Source: Amycolatopsis jejuensis (lineage in GTDB: Bacteria > Actinomycetota > Actinomycetes > Mycobacteriales > Pseudonocardiaceae). Taken from it: DNA of 26,563 bases. Of the stretch, positions 17,250 through 23,639 are shown piece after piece. A model generated the notes under the pieces. That model was not told the DNA's origin. It worked only from the letters and a program-made list of their open reading frames with translations, and made no database searches. The DNA is taken from contig NZ_JNYZ01000059.1 in the NCBI RefSeq assembly GCF_000717335.1, forward strand, positions 1-26,563, given 5' to 3'. The position numbers and the translations under genes were made by a program. Position 1 is the first letter of the stretch; each line of letters starts with the position of its first letter.

Positions 17250-17627
17250 GTGATCGAACACATCAACGTCGAAGGCGAGTTCTGGCAGGCGCCGTACTCG
17301 CACGCCTGCCGGGCCGGGAACTTCCTCTACGTCACCGGCCAGATGCCCATCGACCCGGCGACCGGGGAATACGTCGCAGCGGAGATCGAGGTCCAGTCCC
17401 GCCGGGTGATGGACAACCTGCGGATTGTCCTGAAGCACGCCGGGATGAGCGAGAAAGACGTGGTGAGCGCCCGCGTCTTTCTCGCCGACATCGCCGACTA
17501 CGACGTCTTCAACCGGGTCTACTCCGAATACCTGACCGTGCCCCGGCCCGCGCGTACCTGCATCGCGGTCAGCGGCCTGGCCGGGGGCGCACTGGTCGAG
17601 GTGGACCTGGTCGCCTACCGCGACTAG
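17250..17627 (+). CDS. RidA family protein (reactive imine/enamine deaminase)
   Basis: 125-residue Rid/YjgF/UK114 protein, which forms trimers and hydrolyses reactive 2-imino/enamine acids to 2-oxo acids and ammonia. GNFLYVTGQMPIDPATGE (from residue 23) and PARTCIAVSGLAGGALVEVD are family signatures. Arg102 and Glu117 occupy the catalytic arginine and glutamate positions, so deaminase activity is plausible. It ends the rightward operon of amidohydrolase, S9 peptidase and GGT-like genes, but the gap before it carries its own promoter signals. The GTG start lacks a ribosome-binding site and fits a leaderless message. Its likely job here is to detoxify imines produced by the FAD oxidase encoded at 3824. 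Its stop overlaps the convergent aldolase-like gene by four bases (CTAG). Confidence 0.93.
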   Translation: MIEHINVEGEFWQAPYSHACRAGNFLYVTGQMPIDPATGEYVAAEIEVQSRRVMDNLRIVLKHAGMSEKDVVSARVFLADIADYDVFNRVYSEYLTVPRPARTCIAVSGLAGGALVEVDLVAYRD

Positions 17628-18382
17628 TGCCGGTAGTCCGGCGCGATCCGGTCCAGCAGGCGCAGCAACGCGGCCCAGGCCATGGCGTAGGCGTCCTCGT
17701 CGTGGAAGTCCGACGCGGTGTCCGTGCCGGTGAGCTGGCGTGCGGTGAGTTCCGCGACCTTCGGGTCCGGCAGCACCAGCGCCATCCCACCGGCCTGCGC
17801 GCTCACCTGGATCTCGCACGCGCGTTCCAGGTAGTACATCCGCAGGAACGCCTCCGCGGGCGTGCGCCCGACGGTCAGCAGGCCGTGGTTGCGCAGGATC
17901 ATCGCCGGATGCGCGCCGAGGTCCTCGACCAGCCGCTCCTGCTCGTCGAGGTTCAGCGCGACACCCTCGTAGTCGTGGTAGCCGACGCGGTCGTGGAACT
18001 CCATCGAGATCTGGTTCACCGGCAGCAGCCCGTCCTTCTGCGCGGCGACCGCACACCCCGCGCGGGTGTGCGTGTGCAGGACGCAGTGCGCGTCCGCGCG
18101 GGCGGCGTGGATCGCGCTGTGGATCACGAACCCGGCCGGGTTGACCGGGTACTCGCTCTCCCCGACCGGCTGCCCGGACAGGTCGATCTTCACCAGGTTC
18201 GACGCGGTGATCTCCTCGAACAGCAGGCCGTACGGGTTGATCAGGAAATGGTGGTCCGGCCCGGGCAGGCGCGCGGAGATGTGGGTGAAGATCAGGTCCG
18301 TCATCCGGAAGTGCGCCACCAGGCGGTACACCGCGGCGAGCTCTCTCCGCAGCCGTGCCTCGCCGGCACCGGGGGTCGTCAT
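17624..18382 (-). CDS. Class II aldolase/adducin family protein, adducin-type
   Basis: 252-residue protein of the class II aldolase/adducin fold. The zinc-site histidines are present: His103 and His105 in VLHTHTRAG and His166 in RNHGLLTVG. The Glu of the PSSE motif that acts in true fuculose-type aldolases is absent: the aligned segment reads NPAGFVIHSAIH, as in adducin-like members. Classical retro-aldol chemistry is therefore doubtful; decarboxylation, epimerisation or another metal-dependent step is possible. ATG 18382 has AAAGGA upstream and overlaps the stop of the preceding dehydrogenase gene (ATGA). It is the last gene of the seven-gene operon, and its stop codon shares CTAG with the convergent RidA gene. 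Confidence 0.9.
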   Translation of the reverse strand: MTTPGAGEARLRRELAAVYRLVAHFRMTDLIFTHISARLPGPDHHFLINPYGLLFEEITASNLVKIDLSGQPVGESEYPVNPAGFVIHSAIHAARADAHCVLHTHTRAGCAVAAQKDGLLPVNQISMEFHDRVGYHDYEGVALNLDEQERLVEDLGAHPAMILRNHGLLTVGRTPAEAFLRMYYLERACEIQVSAQAGGMALVLPDPKVAELTARQLTGTDTASDFHDEDAYAMAWAALLRLLDRIAPDYRH

Positions 18383-19353
18383 CGAGGGGTCCTTTCGGGT
18401 TCCAGTACCGGGGTGAGCGGCGTGCCGGTGCGATGCCAGGCGATCACGTTCTCCGCCGGACGTTCCACGTACGCCCGGCGCGAAGTGCCGGACAGGAACG
18501 CGCAATGCGGAGAGAAGAGCAGCCGCGGGTGGGTCAGCAGCGGGTCGTCGGGAAGGGGCGGTTCGACGGGCAGCACGTCGAGCGCGGCCCCGGCGAGCCG
18601 GCCGCTGTCAAGCGCGGCCAGCAGCGCGGTGTGGTCGACGAGCCCGCCGCGGCCCGCGTTGATCAGGAAGCCGCCGGGACGCATCCGCGCCAGTTCCGGG
18701 GTGCTGATCAGGTTTTCGGTTTCGGGGCTGAGCGGGACGTGCAGGGTCACGATGTCGGATTCCGCCAGCAGGGTGGCGAAATCCCGCCGGTCCGCGACAT
18801 CGGGCCAGGTCTCGCCGGGGTGCTGCAGCCCGCAGCCAGCCACCCGGCGGAACAACGGCGCGGCGACCTCGGCCACCCGCGTGCCGATCCGCCCCATCCC
18901 GACCACACCCAGCGTCAGGTCGCCGATGCGGAGCGGCAGCCGCGGCAGGTCGACGGTCCAGCCACCGCTGCGGACCACGGCGTCGCCCTGCGGCAGCTGC
19001 CGGGCCATGGCCAGTGCGAGCGCGAGGACGTGCAGTGCGACCTCCTCGGTGCAGCCGTCCGGGAGGTTGCAAACCCACAGGTCACGGGCACGGGCCGCGT
19101 CAAGGTCGACCATGTCGTACCCGGAGGACATCGTGGCGAGGATCTTGAGCGCGGGCAGCCGGTCGAGGAGGCCGGCGTCGATGGTGGCGTACCCGACGAG
19201 CAACGCGACCGCGTCCTCAGCGGCGCGCACGATGTCGTCCGGACGCGCGCTCACGGCCACTTTCGCCTCGAAACCGGCTGCTTCCAGCAGCGCGATACCG
19301 GGCGCGGGGTCGAGGTCGTCCAGGTCGGTGAAGACCGCGAGCGGGCGGGTCAT
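18379..19353 (-). CDS. D-isomer-specific 2-hydroxyacid dehydrogenase (NAD-dependent)
   Basis: 324-residue enzyme that interconverts 2-hydroxyacids and 2-oxoacids with NAD(P)H in the cytosol. The nucleotide-binding loop is GMGRIG (152-157). The catalytic set is complete: Arg235 in INAGRGGLVD, Glu264 in DVLPVEPP and His283 in SPHCAF. The N-terminal substrate domain shows LLVGYATIDAGLLDRLPALK and SSGYDMVDLDAA, as in phosphoglycerate/glyoxylate dehydrogenase relatives. ATG 19353 overlaps the preceding stop (ATGA), and its own stop overlaps the aldolase-like start. A longer frame to 19713 only shadows the SDR-like gene. The substrate is probably the hydroxy- or oxo-acid formed by earlier enzymes of this operon. 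Confidence 0.93.
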   Translation of the reverse strand: MTRPLAVFTDLDDLDPAPGIALLEAAGFEAKVAVSARPDDIVRAAEDAVALLVGYATIDAGLLDRLPALKILATMSSGYDMVDLDAARARDLWVCNLPDGCTEEVALHVLALALAMARQLPQGDAVVRSGGWTVDLPRLPLRIGDLTLGVVGMGRIGTRVAEVAAPLFRRVAGCGLQHPGETWPDVADRRDFATLLAESDIVTLHVPLSPETENLISTPELARMRPGGFLINAGRGGLVDHTALLAALDSGRLAGAALDVLPVEPPLPDDPLLTHPRLLFSPHCAFLSGTSRRAYVERPAENVIAWHRTGTPLTPVLEPERTPR

Positions 19354-19877
19354 ATCCGGGTCCTGGTCCGGCCCGCGGAGGCGGACACGATCTGGCCGAC
19401 CAGCGACGGGAGCCGTTCGTCGGCCAGCAGGCCCACCGCCTCGGCCAGCTGCGCCGGGGTACCCACGCCGTCCGCGACGGTCACCGCGTTCACCGCGACT
19501 CCCGCCGGTGCCAGCTCCCTGGCCAGCGATTTGGTGAGTGCGATGGCGGCCGAGGCGACTGCGGCGTCGACGCTCGCGTCCGCCTGACCGCTGACACCGG
19601 CCTCCGCGACGACGAACACGATCCGGCCCCGTCCGGCGGCTGCCATGGCCGTTCCGACGGTTCTGGCCACCTCGAAGAGCGCGGACGACCGGCGCATCGT
19701 TTCGGTCCACCACTCGGTGGCGTCGGTTTCGAGGAATGCTTGTCGGTGCTGGTTCTTACCGGTGCCGATCACCGCGATTTCGGGGGCGTGGCCGTCGAAT
19801 TCTTCGAGGACTGCGGTGTCTTCGGTGGACAGTTCCTTGGTGAGCTCGTCGGGCAGGAAAGCCAGGATTTTCCGCAT
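19350..19877 (-). CDS. Short SDR-like protein lacking catalytic and cofactor motifs
   Basis: 175-residue protein recognisable as a short-chain dehydrogenase relative from its second half: an AMAAAGRGRIVFVVAEAG segment, an ALTKSLARELAPAGVAVNAV segment, and a C-terminal LPSLVGQIVSASAG. The normal N-terminal TGxxxGxG cofactor loop is missing; the first 60 residues do not look like a Rossmann start. At the Tyr-x-x-x-Lys position the aligned residues are Asp104 and Ala108, so normal SDR catalysis is not possible. Its start shares a base with the stop of the upstream true SDR (TGATG), so it is co-translated with it. A regulatory or structural partner of the active SDR is the simplest idea. The reading frame is intact and coupled to its neighbours, arguing against a recent pseudogene. 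Confidence 0.8.
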   Translation of the reverse strand: MRKILAFLPDELTKELSTEDTAVLEEFDGHAPEIAVIGTGKNQHRQAFLETDATEWWTETMRRSSALFEVARTVGTAMAAAGRGRIVFVVAEAGVSGQADASVDAAVASAAIALTKSLARELAPAGVAVNAVTVADGVGTPAQLAEAVGLLADERLPSLVGQIVSASAGRTRTRI

Positions 19878-20554
19878 CAGATCACCGTTCCCGCGTTCGG
19901 AGAGACGACCTGCCCGGTCACCGCGGCGGGCCGCTCGAGCAGGAAGGCCGCAGTCACCGCAATTTCCTCCGGTTGCACAAGTGCTCCGGTGGGCAATCCG
20001 GCCACGTATTCCGGATCGCGCCAGATCGTGCCGGGAGCGAGCATTGCCGTATCGGTCGGACCGGGGGCGACGGCGTTCACCGTGACCCCGGCGTCGGCCA
20101 ATTCCACCGCCAATGTCCTTACCAGGCCGAGAATCGCGCCTTTGGCCGCCACGTAATGTGCTGCGTCGTCCCCGCCGGTCAATGCCAGTTCGGAAGCAAC
20201 CGCGACCACTGAACCGCCGTCGGTCATCAACGGCACTGCGGCGCGGGTGAGATGAACGAGGCCACCGAGGTGTACGCCGAGCATCTTTTCGAAGTGGCCG
20301 GGGGAAATGTCCTTGAGCGGGATTTCCTCGACGTACCCCGCAGCGCTCAGAATGCCCGTCGGCTTTCCCAGCCGTTCGGTTGCCTCTTTTACCGCTGCGG
20401 TGACTGCGTCCACATCGGACACGTCGACTTCGAGGTCCACATCGGACTCCCGGCCCGGGCGGCGGTCCAGCCCGGCGACCCGATGTCCGCGCGCCCGCAG
20501 CTCCCGCACACAGGCCAGCCCGATTCCGGCCCCCGCTCCGGTCACGATGATCAT
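19877..20554 (-). CDS. Short-chain dehydrogenase/reductase (SDR)
   Basis: 225-residue classical SDR that oxidises or reduces an alcohol/carbonyl with NAD(P). It begins MIIVTGAGAGIGLACVREL with the cofactor loop GAGAGIG (6-12). Asp30 after the second strand suggests NAD rather than NADP. The catalytic residues are Ser121, Tyr134 and Lys138 (HYVAAKGA). The family NNAG motif is altered to SAAG (70-73). The C-terminal AVAPGPTDTAM and VTGQVVSPNAGTVI segments are typical. ATG 20554 overlaps the creatininase-homologue stop (ATGA), and its stop overlaps the start of the SDR-like gene. A longer frame to 20875 is a shadow of the creatininase-homologue gene. The substrate is unknown. Confidence 0.93.
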   Translation of the reverse strand: MIIVTGAGAGIGLACVRELRARGHRVAGLDRRPGRESDVDLEVDVSDVDAVTAAVKEATERLGKPTGILSAAGYVEEIPLKDISPGHFEKMLGVHLGGLVHLTRAAVPLMTDGGSVVAVASELALTGGDDAAHYVAAKGAILGLVRTLAVELADAGVTVNAVAPGPTDTAMLAPGTIWRDPEYVAGLPTGALVQPEEIAVTAAFLLERPAAVTGQVVSPNAGTVI

Positions 20555-21297
20555 GCGCCGAACTCCGCGGCCACCAGGTCCCCCAACCTCTTGTCGACCA
20601 GGCCGAACAGGCCCCGGCCGATCTCCGCACTGCTCCCGGCGGCCGTCCGCAGCACGCCCGACGGGTCGACCTGCCCGGGCGGCTCCGGGAGCCGGGTGTA
20701 CGGCGGAGCGGTGACTGTGGCGACGTGCGGGCTGATCAGCGCAGTGTCCACCCGAGACGGATCGACGTGCAGCATCAGCGACGTCTCGACCACTCCGGCG
20801 TGCTCGGCCTCCCAGCCGGGGAACCGGCCCTCGAACAGCTCGTCCAATGCCTTGGCCTCGATGATTTCCCACCAATTCACCACGAGTACGTCGGTTTCCG
20901 CTTTCTGCTCCAGCGCCAGGTTGATCCCCTCGATGGCGAACATGGTGTTCTCGAAATGCCCGTTCACGAATACGATCCGGCGGTGCCCGTGCCGCGCGTA
21001 CGCCACCACGAGGTCCCGCACGAGCGCGCTGTACGTGGCGCCGGACAGGCTGATCGTCCCGGGGAACAGCTCACCGCCGCCGCTCACCGGCTGCGATCGG
21101 TACCCATAGGCGAAATCCGGGCCGACTATCCCATTCGTCCTTTCGGCACCGGCTTTCGCGAATGCCCGCGCGAGACACGCGTCGGTGTCGACCGGCAGAT
21201 GCGGACCGTGCTGCTCGACAGAACCCAAAGGCAGAAAAAGGATGTCGTCGGCACGGCGGCCGATGTCCGGGCCGGTCAGGTCGGTGAACAAGGTCAT
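20551..21297 (-). CDS. Creatininase family amidohydrolase
   Basis: 248-residue zinc/manganese amidohydrolase. Creatininases open the cyclic amide of creatinine; relatives act on other cyclic amides or carbonyl compounds. Metal-site motifs are complete: GSVEQHGPHLPVDTD (Glu28, His30, Asp37/39) and NGHFEN (His114, Glu116). Much of the chain resembles true creatininase: a YGYRSQPVSGGG segment, FPGTISL, ARHGHRRIVFVNGH, and GWEAEHAGVVETS. The two positions equivalent to its substrate-shielding tryptophans are also Trp (NWWEI and GWEAEH). A creatinine-like cyclic amide is therefore plausible, but no creatinase gene is in this window, so the true substrate remains open. ATG 21297 overlaps the epimerase stop, and the stop overlaps the SDR start. 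It is central to the permease-led operon. Confidence 0.92.
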   Translation of the reverse strand: MTLFTDLTGPDIGRRADDILFLPLGSVEQHGPHLPVDTDACLARAFAKAGAERTNGIVGPDFAYGYRSQPVSGGGELFPGTISLSGATYSALVRDLVVAYARHGHRRIVFVNGHFENTMFAIEGINLALEQKAETDVLVVNWWEIIEAKALDELFEGRFPGWEAEHAGVVETSLMLHVDPSRVDTALISPHVATVTAPPYTRLPEPPGQVDPSGVLRTAAGSSAEIGRGLFGLVDKRLGDLVAAEFGA

Positions 21298-22124
21298 ACT
21301 CGGCTCCCGAGGGTCGTGTCTTTGAGCAGTCCGTCCCGGCTGGAGGCCGGGTGCCAGCCGAGGGCGCGGCGCGCGCCCGCGTTGCTGAACACCCCGGTCC
21401 GGCCGGTCAGGACTCCGGGTGGCGGGCCGATTTCGCTTTCGTACCACTGCATTGTCGGCTCCGGATGGGCGCTGTCGTCGGCGCACAGCAGGTACGGGCC
21501 GAAGCCGGGTTCCGCTGCTTCGGCGGCGGCGCGGAAGGCCCGTGCGACGTCTTCAGCGGCCACGTAGTCGTGCAACGTGCCGGGTGCGGAGGTCAGTACC
21601 GACTCTGCGTTGTCCGCGAAAACCACCGCGCACGGCCGGAGGCACACCACGCTCAGCCCGCCGTCGGACATCCCGCGGCCGAGCACTTCGAGCGCGGCTT
21701 TGCTGATGCCGTAAGGGTCAACGGGACGAGCCTCGTGGCTGTCGTCCACCGGAAGGTTCGCCGGTACCCAATCGGGCCGCATTTCGTGCAACCCGAGCGC
21801 GGCGACGCTGGAACACAGCACCACGCGTCCGACGTTCAGTTCCCGCGCGGCCTGAAGCACATGCCAGGCTCCCATGACGTTGACCCGCACTGTCCGATCA
21901 GGATCGTCAGCGAAGTCGTAGTCGATCCCGGCGAGGTGGACGACCACGTCGGCACCGTTCAGCGCGCGCCGTACTTGGTCGGGATCGGTGAGGTCCATCG
22001 GCCGGTATTCGCCGTCGGGCCCGGGTTTGAGGTCTGCGTTGACGACGTCGTACCCGTCGGCGAACTCCGCCAGCACGTACCGGCCGAGCCGACCGGAACC
22101 GCCGGTCACCACTACGCGCTTCAT
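21294..22124 (-). CDS. NAD-dependent epimerase/dehydratase family protein
   Basis: 276-residue extended-SDR enzyme. The N-terminal cofactor motif is GGSGRLG (8-14), with Asp31 positioned for NAD. Catalytic residues are Ser105/Ser106 (VVLCSSVAAL), Tyr138 and Lys142 (PYGISKAALE). HLAGID (63-68) is the usual strand-4 motif. Relatives act on sugar nucleotides, uronates or other polyhydroxy compounds, so it could oxidise or epimerise an intermediate of this operon. It lacks a membrane segment. ATG 22124 overlaps the permease stop (ATGA), and its stop overlaps the creatininase-homologue start, so it is the second gene of the operon. A very long frame extending to 23621 is a shadow of the permease gene. 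Confidence 0.9.
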   Translation of the reverse strand: MKRVVVTGGSGRLGRYVLAEFADGYDVVNADLKPGPDGEYRPMDLTDPDQVRRALNGADVVVHLAGIDYDFADDPDRTVRVNVMGAWHVLQAARELNVGRVVLCSSVAALGLHEMRPDWVPANLPVDDSHEARPVDPYGISKAALEVLGRGMSDGGLSVVCLRPCAVVFADNAESVLTSAPGTLHDYVAAEDVARAFRAAAEAAEPGFGPYLLCADDSAHPEPTMQWYESEIGPPPGVLTGRTGVFSNAGARRALGWHPASSRDGLLKDTTLGSRV

Positions 22125-23530
22125 GAAGCGTCCACAGTGGCCGGTGCGGTCTGCGCGCCGTTCTCGGACCGCGTGGTCCGGCCGCGGCGCAGCGCCAACA
22201 CCGCCAGCCCGACCAGCATCCACAGCGCCACCACGGGAAGCGCCCAGCTGAACGGGCTTTCCGGCAGTGGGTTGAGCGATTCGTACGCGACCAGGATCAG
22301 CGCGGCGGCCCCGATGACCGGAATCAGCACATGCTTGACCACATTGAACTCGTGCCGCGCAATTGTCCGGTACATCCGCCATACCGCGACGCTGCCCATC
22401 AGGTACACGACAGTGAGCGCGAAGGTGAACATCAAGCCGGTGAAGGAGTAAACGTTGTACAGACCCACCGCGACGACCATGAGCAAACCGACGCCGAGGT
22501 TCAGCCCGGATTGCAGAAGGTTGGCCGTACTGGGAGTTTGGTGTTTGCTCAGCCGGGCCAGGGATTTCGGCAACGCGCCGGTGCGCGCCATGCTGTAGAT
22601 GAATCGCGTGGACGCATTCATGCACGCGATTGCGGCGCCGACGATCGAATTCATCAAGGCCAGCAAGGCCAGAATCCACAGCGCGCCCCAGTATTTGTGG
22701 GCCAGCACGAAGATCGGGATCGATTCGGAGTTCACCAGGCCCTGGATGTCCTGGGTACCCCAGCCGGCCAGCTGGCCCCACGTCGTGAGCACCACGAAAA
22801 TGCCGAGAATGACCACCGAACCGAGCACCGCACGCGGGATGTTGCGGCGCGGGTTGGCCGTCTCCTCGCCGAGCGACGCGGCCGCGTCCCAGCCGGTGTA
22901 GGTGTAGATGCTGAACACGAACCCGAGGAAGAACCCGCCGCCGCTCGGCGCACCCGACCCGGTGATCCACGACAGGCTGGTACCGCCGTGGCCCGGCTGC
23001 ACCAGGCCCCAGATCGCCAGCGCCACCATCACCGCGATCTCGAAGAGGCCGAGCGCCACCGTCACGCCGATCGCCAGCTCGATGCCGCGGTACGCGAGCG
23101 CGGAGATCGTCACCAGTAGCACGAGTGATGGGATCCACCAGGCGAGGTCGAAGCCGAACTCCTGCAGCAGCACCTTGTGCAGAGTGGACCCGAAGAGGCC
23201 GCACAGCATGGCGGTGGCGACCGGGTAGAAGAGCAGGTACGCCCATGCGGCAAGGAATCCGAACCGCGGGCCGAGCAGCTTGCCGACGAAGGTGTGGTAG
23301 GTGCCCGCCGAGGTGAGGTGCCGGGCCATCTGCGCGAGCGAGTAGCCGAGCAGGTACGAGACGACCGCGGCGAGCAGCACGACCAGCGGGCTGGCGAGCC
23401 CGGAGGTCCCGGCGAGGAACGGCACGGTGAAGGCCACCGTGATCGCGGGCGACATGGTCGTCACCGACTGCATGATCGCCCCGGGCAGCCCGATGGCGTT
23501 GGCCCGCAGCTGCGGATGGTCGGTACTCAT
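22121..23530 (-). CDS. APC family amino acid permease
   Basis: 469-residue inner-membrane transporter with about 12 hydrophobic helices. TMSPAITVAFTVPFL in the first helix and TSAGTYHTFVGKLLGPRFGF in the next regions are APC superfamily signatures. YTGWDAAASLGEETANPRRN is the conserved helix-6 region. It should import an amino acid, amine or related compound by proton or exchange coupling. ATG 23530 has GAGGAG about eight bases upstream. It is the first gene of the leftward seven-gene operon and is divergent from the PucR gene at 23640, which probably controls it. Its presence suggests the operon's substrate is a small nitrogen compound rather than a sugar. Confidence 0.93.
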   Translation of the reverse strand: MSTDHPQLRANAIGLPGAIMQSVTTMSPAITVAFTVPFLAGTSGLASPLVVLLAAVVSYLLGYSLAQMARHLTSAGTYHTFVGKLLGPRFGFLAAWAYLLFYPVATAMLCGLFGSTLHKVLLQEFGFDLAWWIPSLVLLVTISALAYRGIELAIGVTVALGLFEIAVMVALAIWGLVQPGHGGTSLSWITGSGAPSGGGFFLGFVFSIYTYTGWDAAASLGEETANPRRNIPRAVLGSVVILGIFVVLTTWGQLAGWGTQDIQGLVNSESIPIFVLAHKYWGALWILALLALMNSIVGAAIACMNASTRFIYSMARTGALPKSLARLSKHQTPSTANLLQSGLNLGVGLLMVVAVGLYNVYSFTGLMFTFALTVVYLMGSVAVWRMYRTIARHEFNVVKHVLIPVIGAAALILVAYESLNPLPESPFSWALPVVALWMLVGLAVLALRRGRTTRSENGAQTAPATVDAS

Positions 23531-23639
23531 CGTCGGTTCTCCTCGGGGCGTCGTCGGCCGGGGGTACTTGCCTGCGAGCACGGTAAATTTCGGCGGCGCC
23601 GGTCGGCAGTGTCGTCTTCATCCATTAATCTGGCTTGTC
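23531..23639. promoter_or_regulatory. Divergent promoter region between permease operon and PucR gene
   Basis: 109 bases. For the rightward PucR gene, TCGGCA (23603-23608) and TAATCT (23626-23631) form a -35/-10 pair with exactly 17 bases between them. The ATG follows after eight bases without a ribosome-binding site, so the transcript is probably leaderless. The leftward permease has a ribosome-binding site (GAGGAG), so it has a normal leader. No convincing palindromic operator was found. Confidence 0.5.

Noticed and set aside
20551..21297. Mycofactocin maturation peptidase (MftE-like creatininase)
   Set aside because: No radical SAM enzyme, precursor peptide or other mycofactocin gene is nearby, and the protein resembles true creatininase more closely.
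21294..23621. Epimerase read as a 775-residue protein
   Set aside because: The first ~500 codons are out-of-frame permease sequence; the Rossmann start at 22124 is unambiguous.
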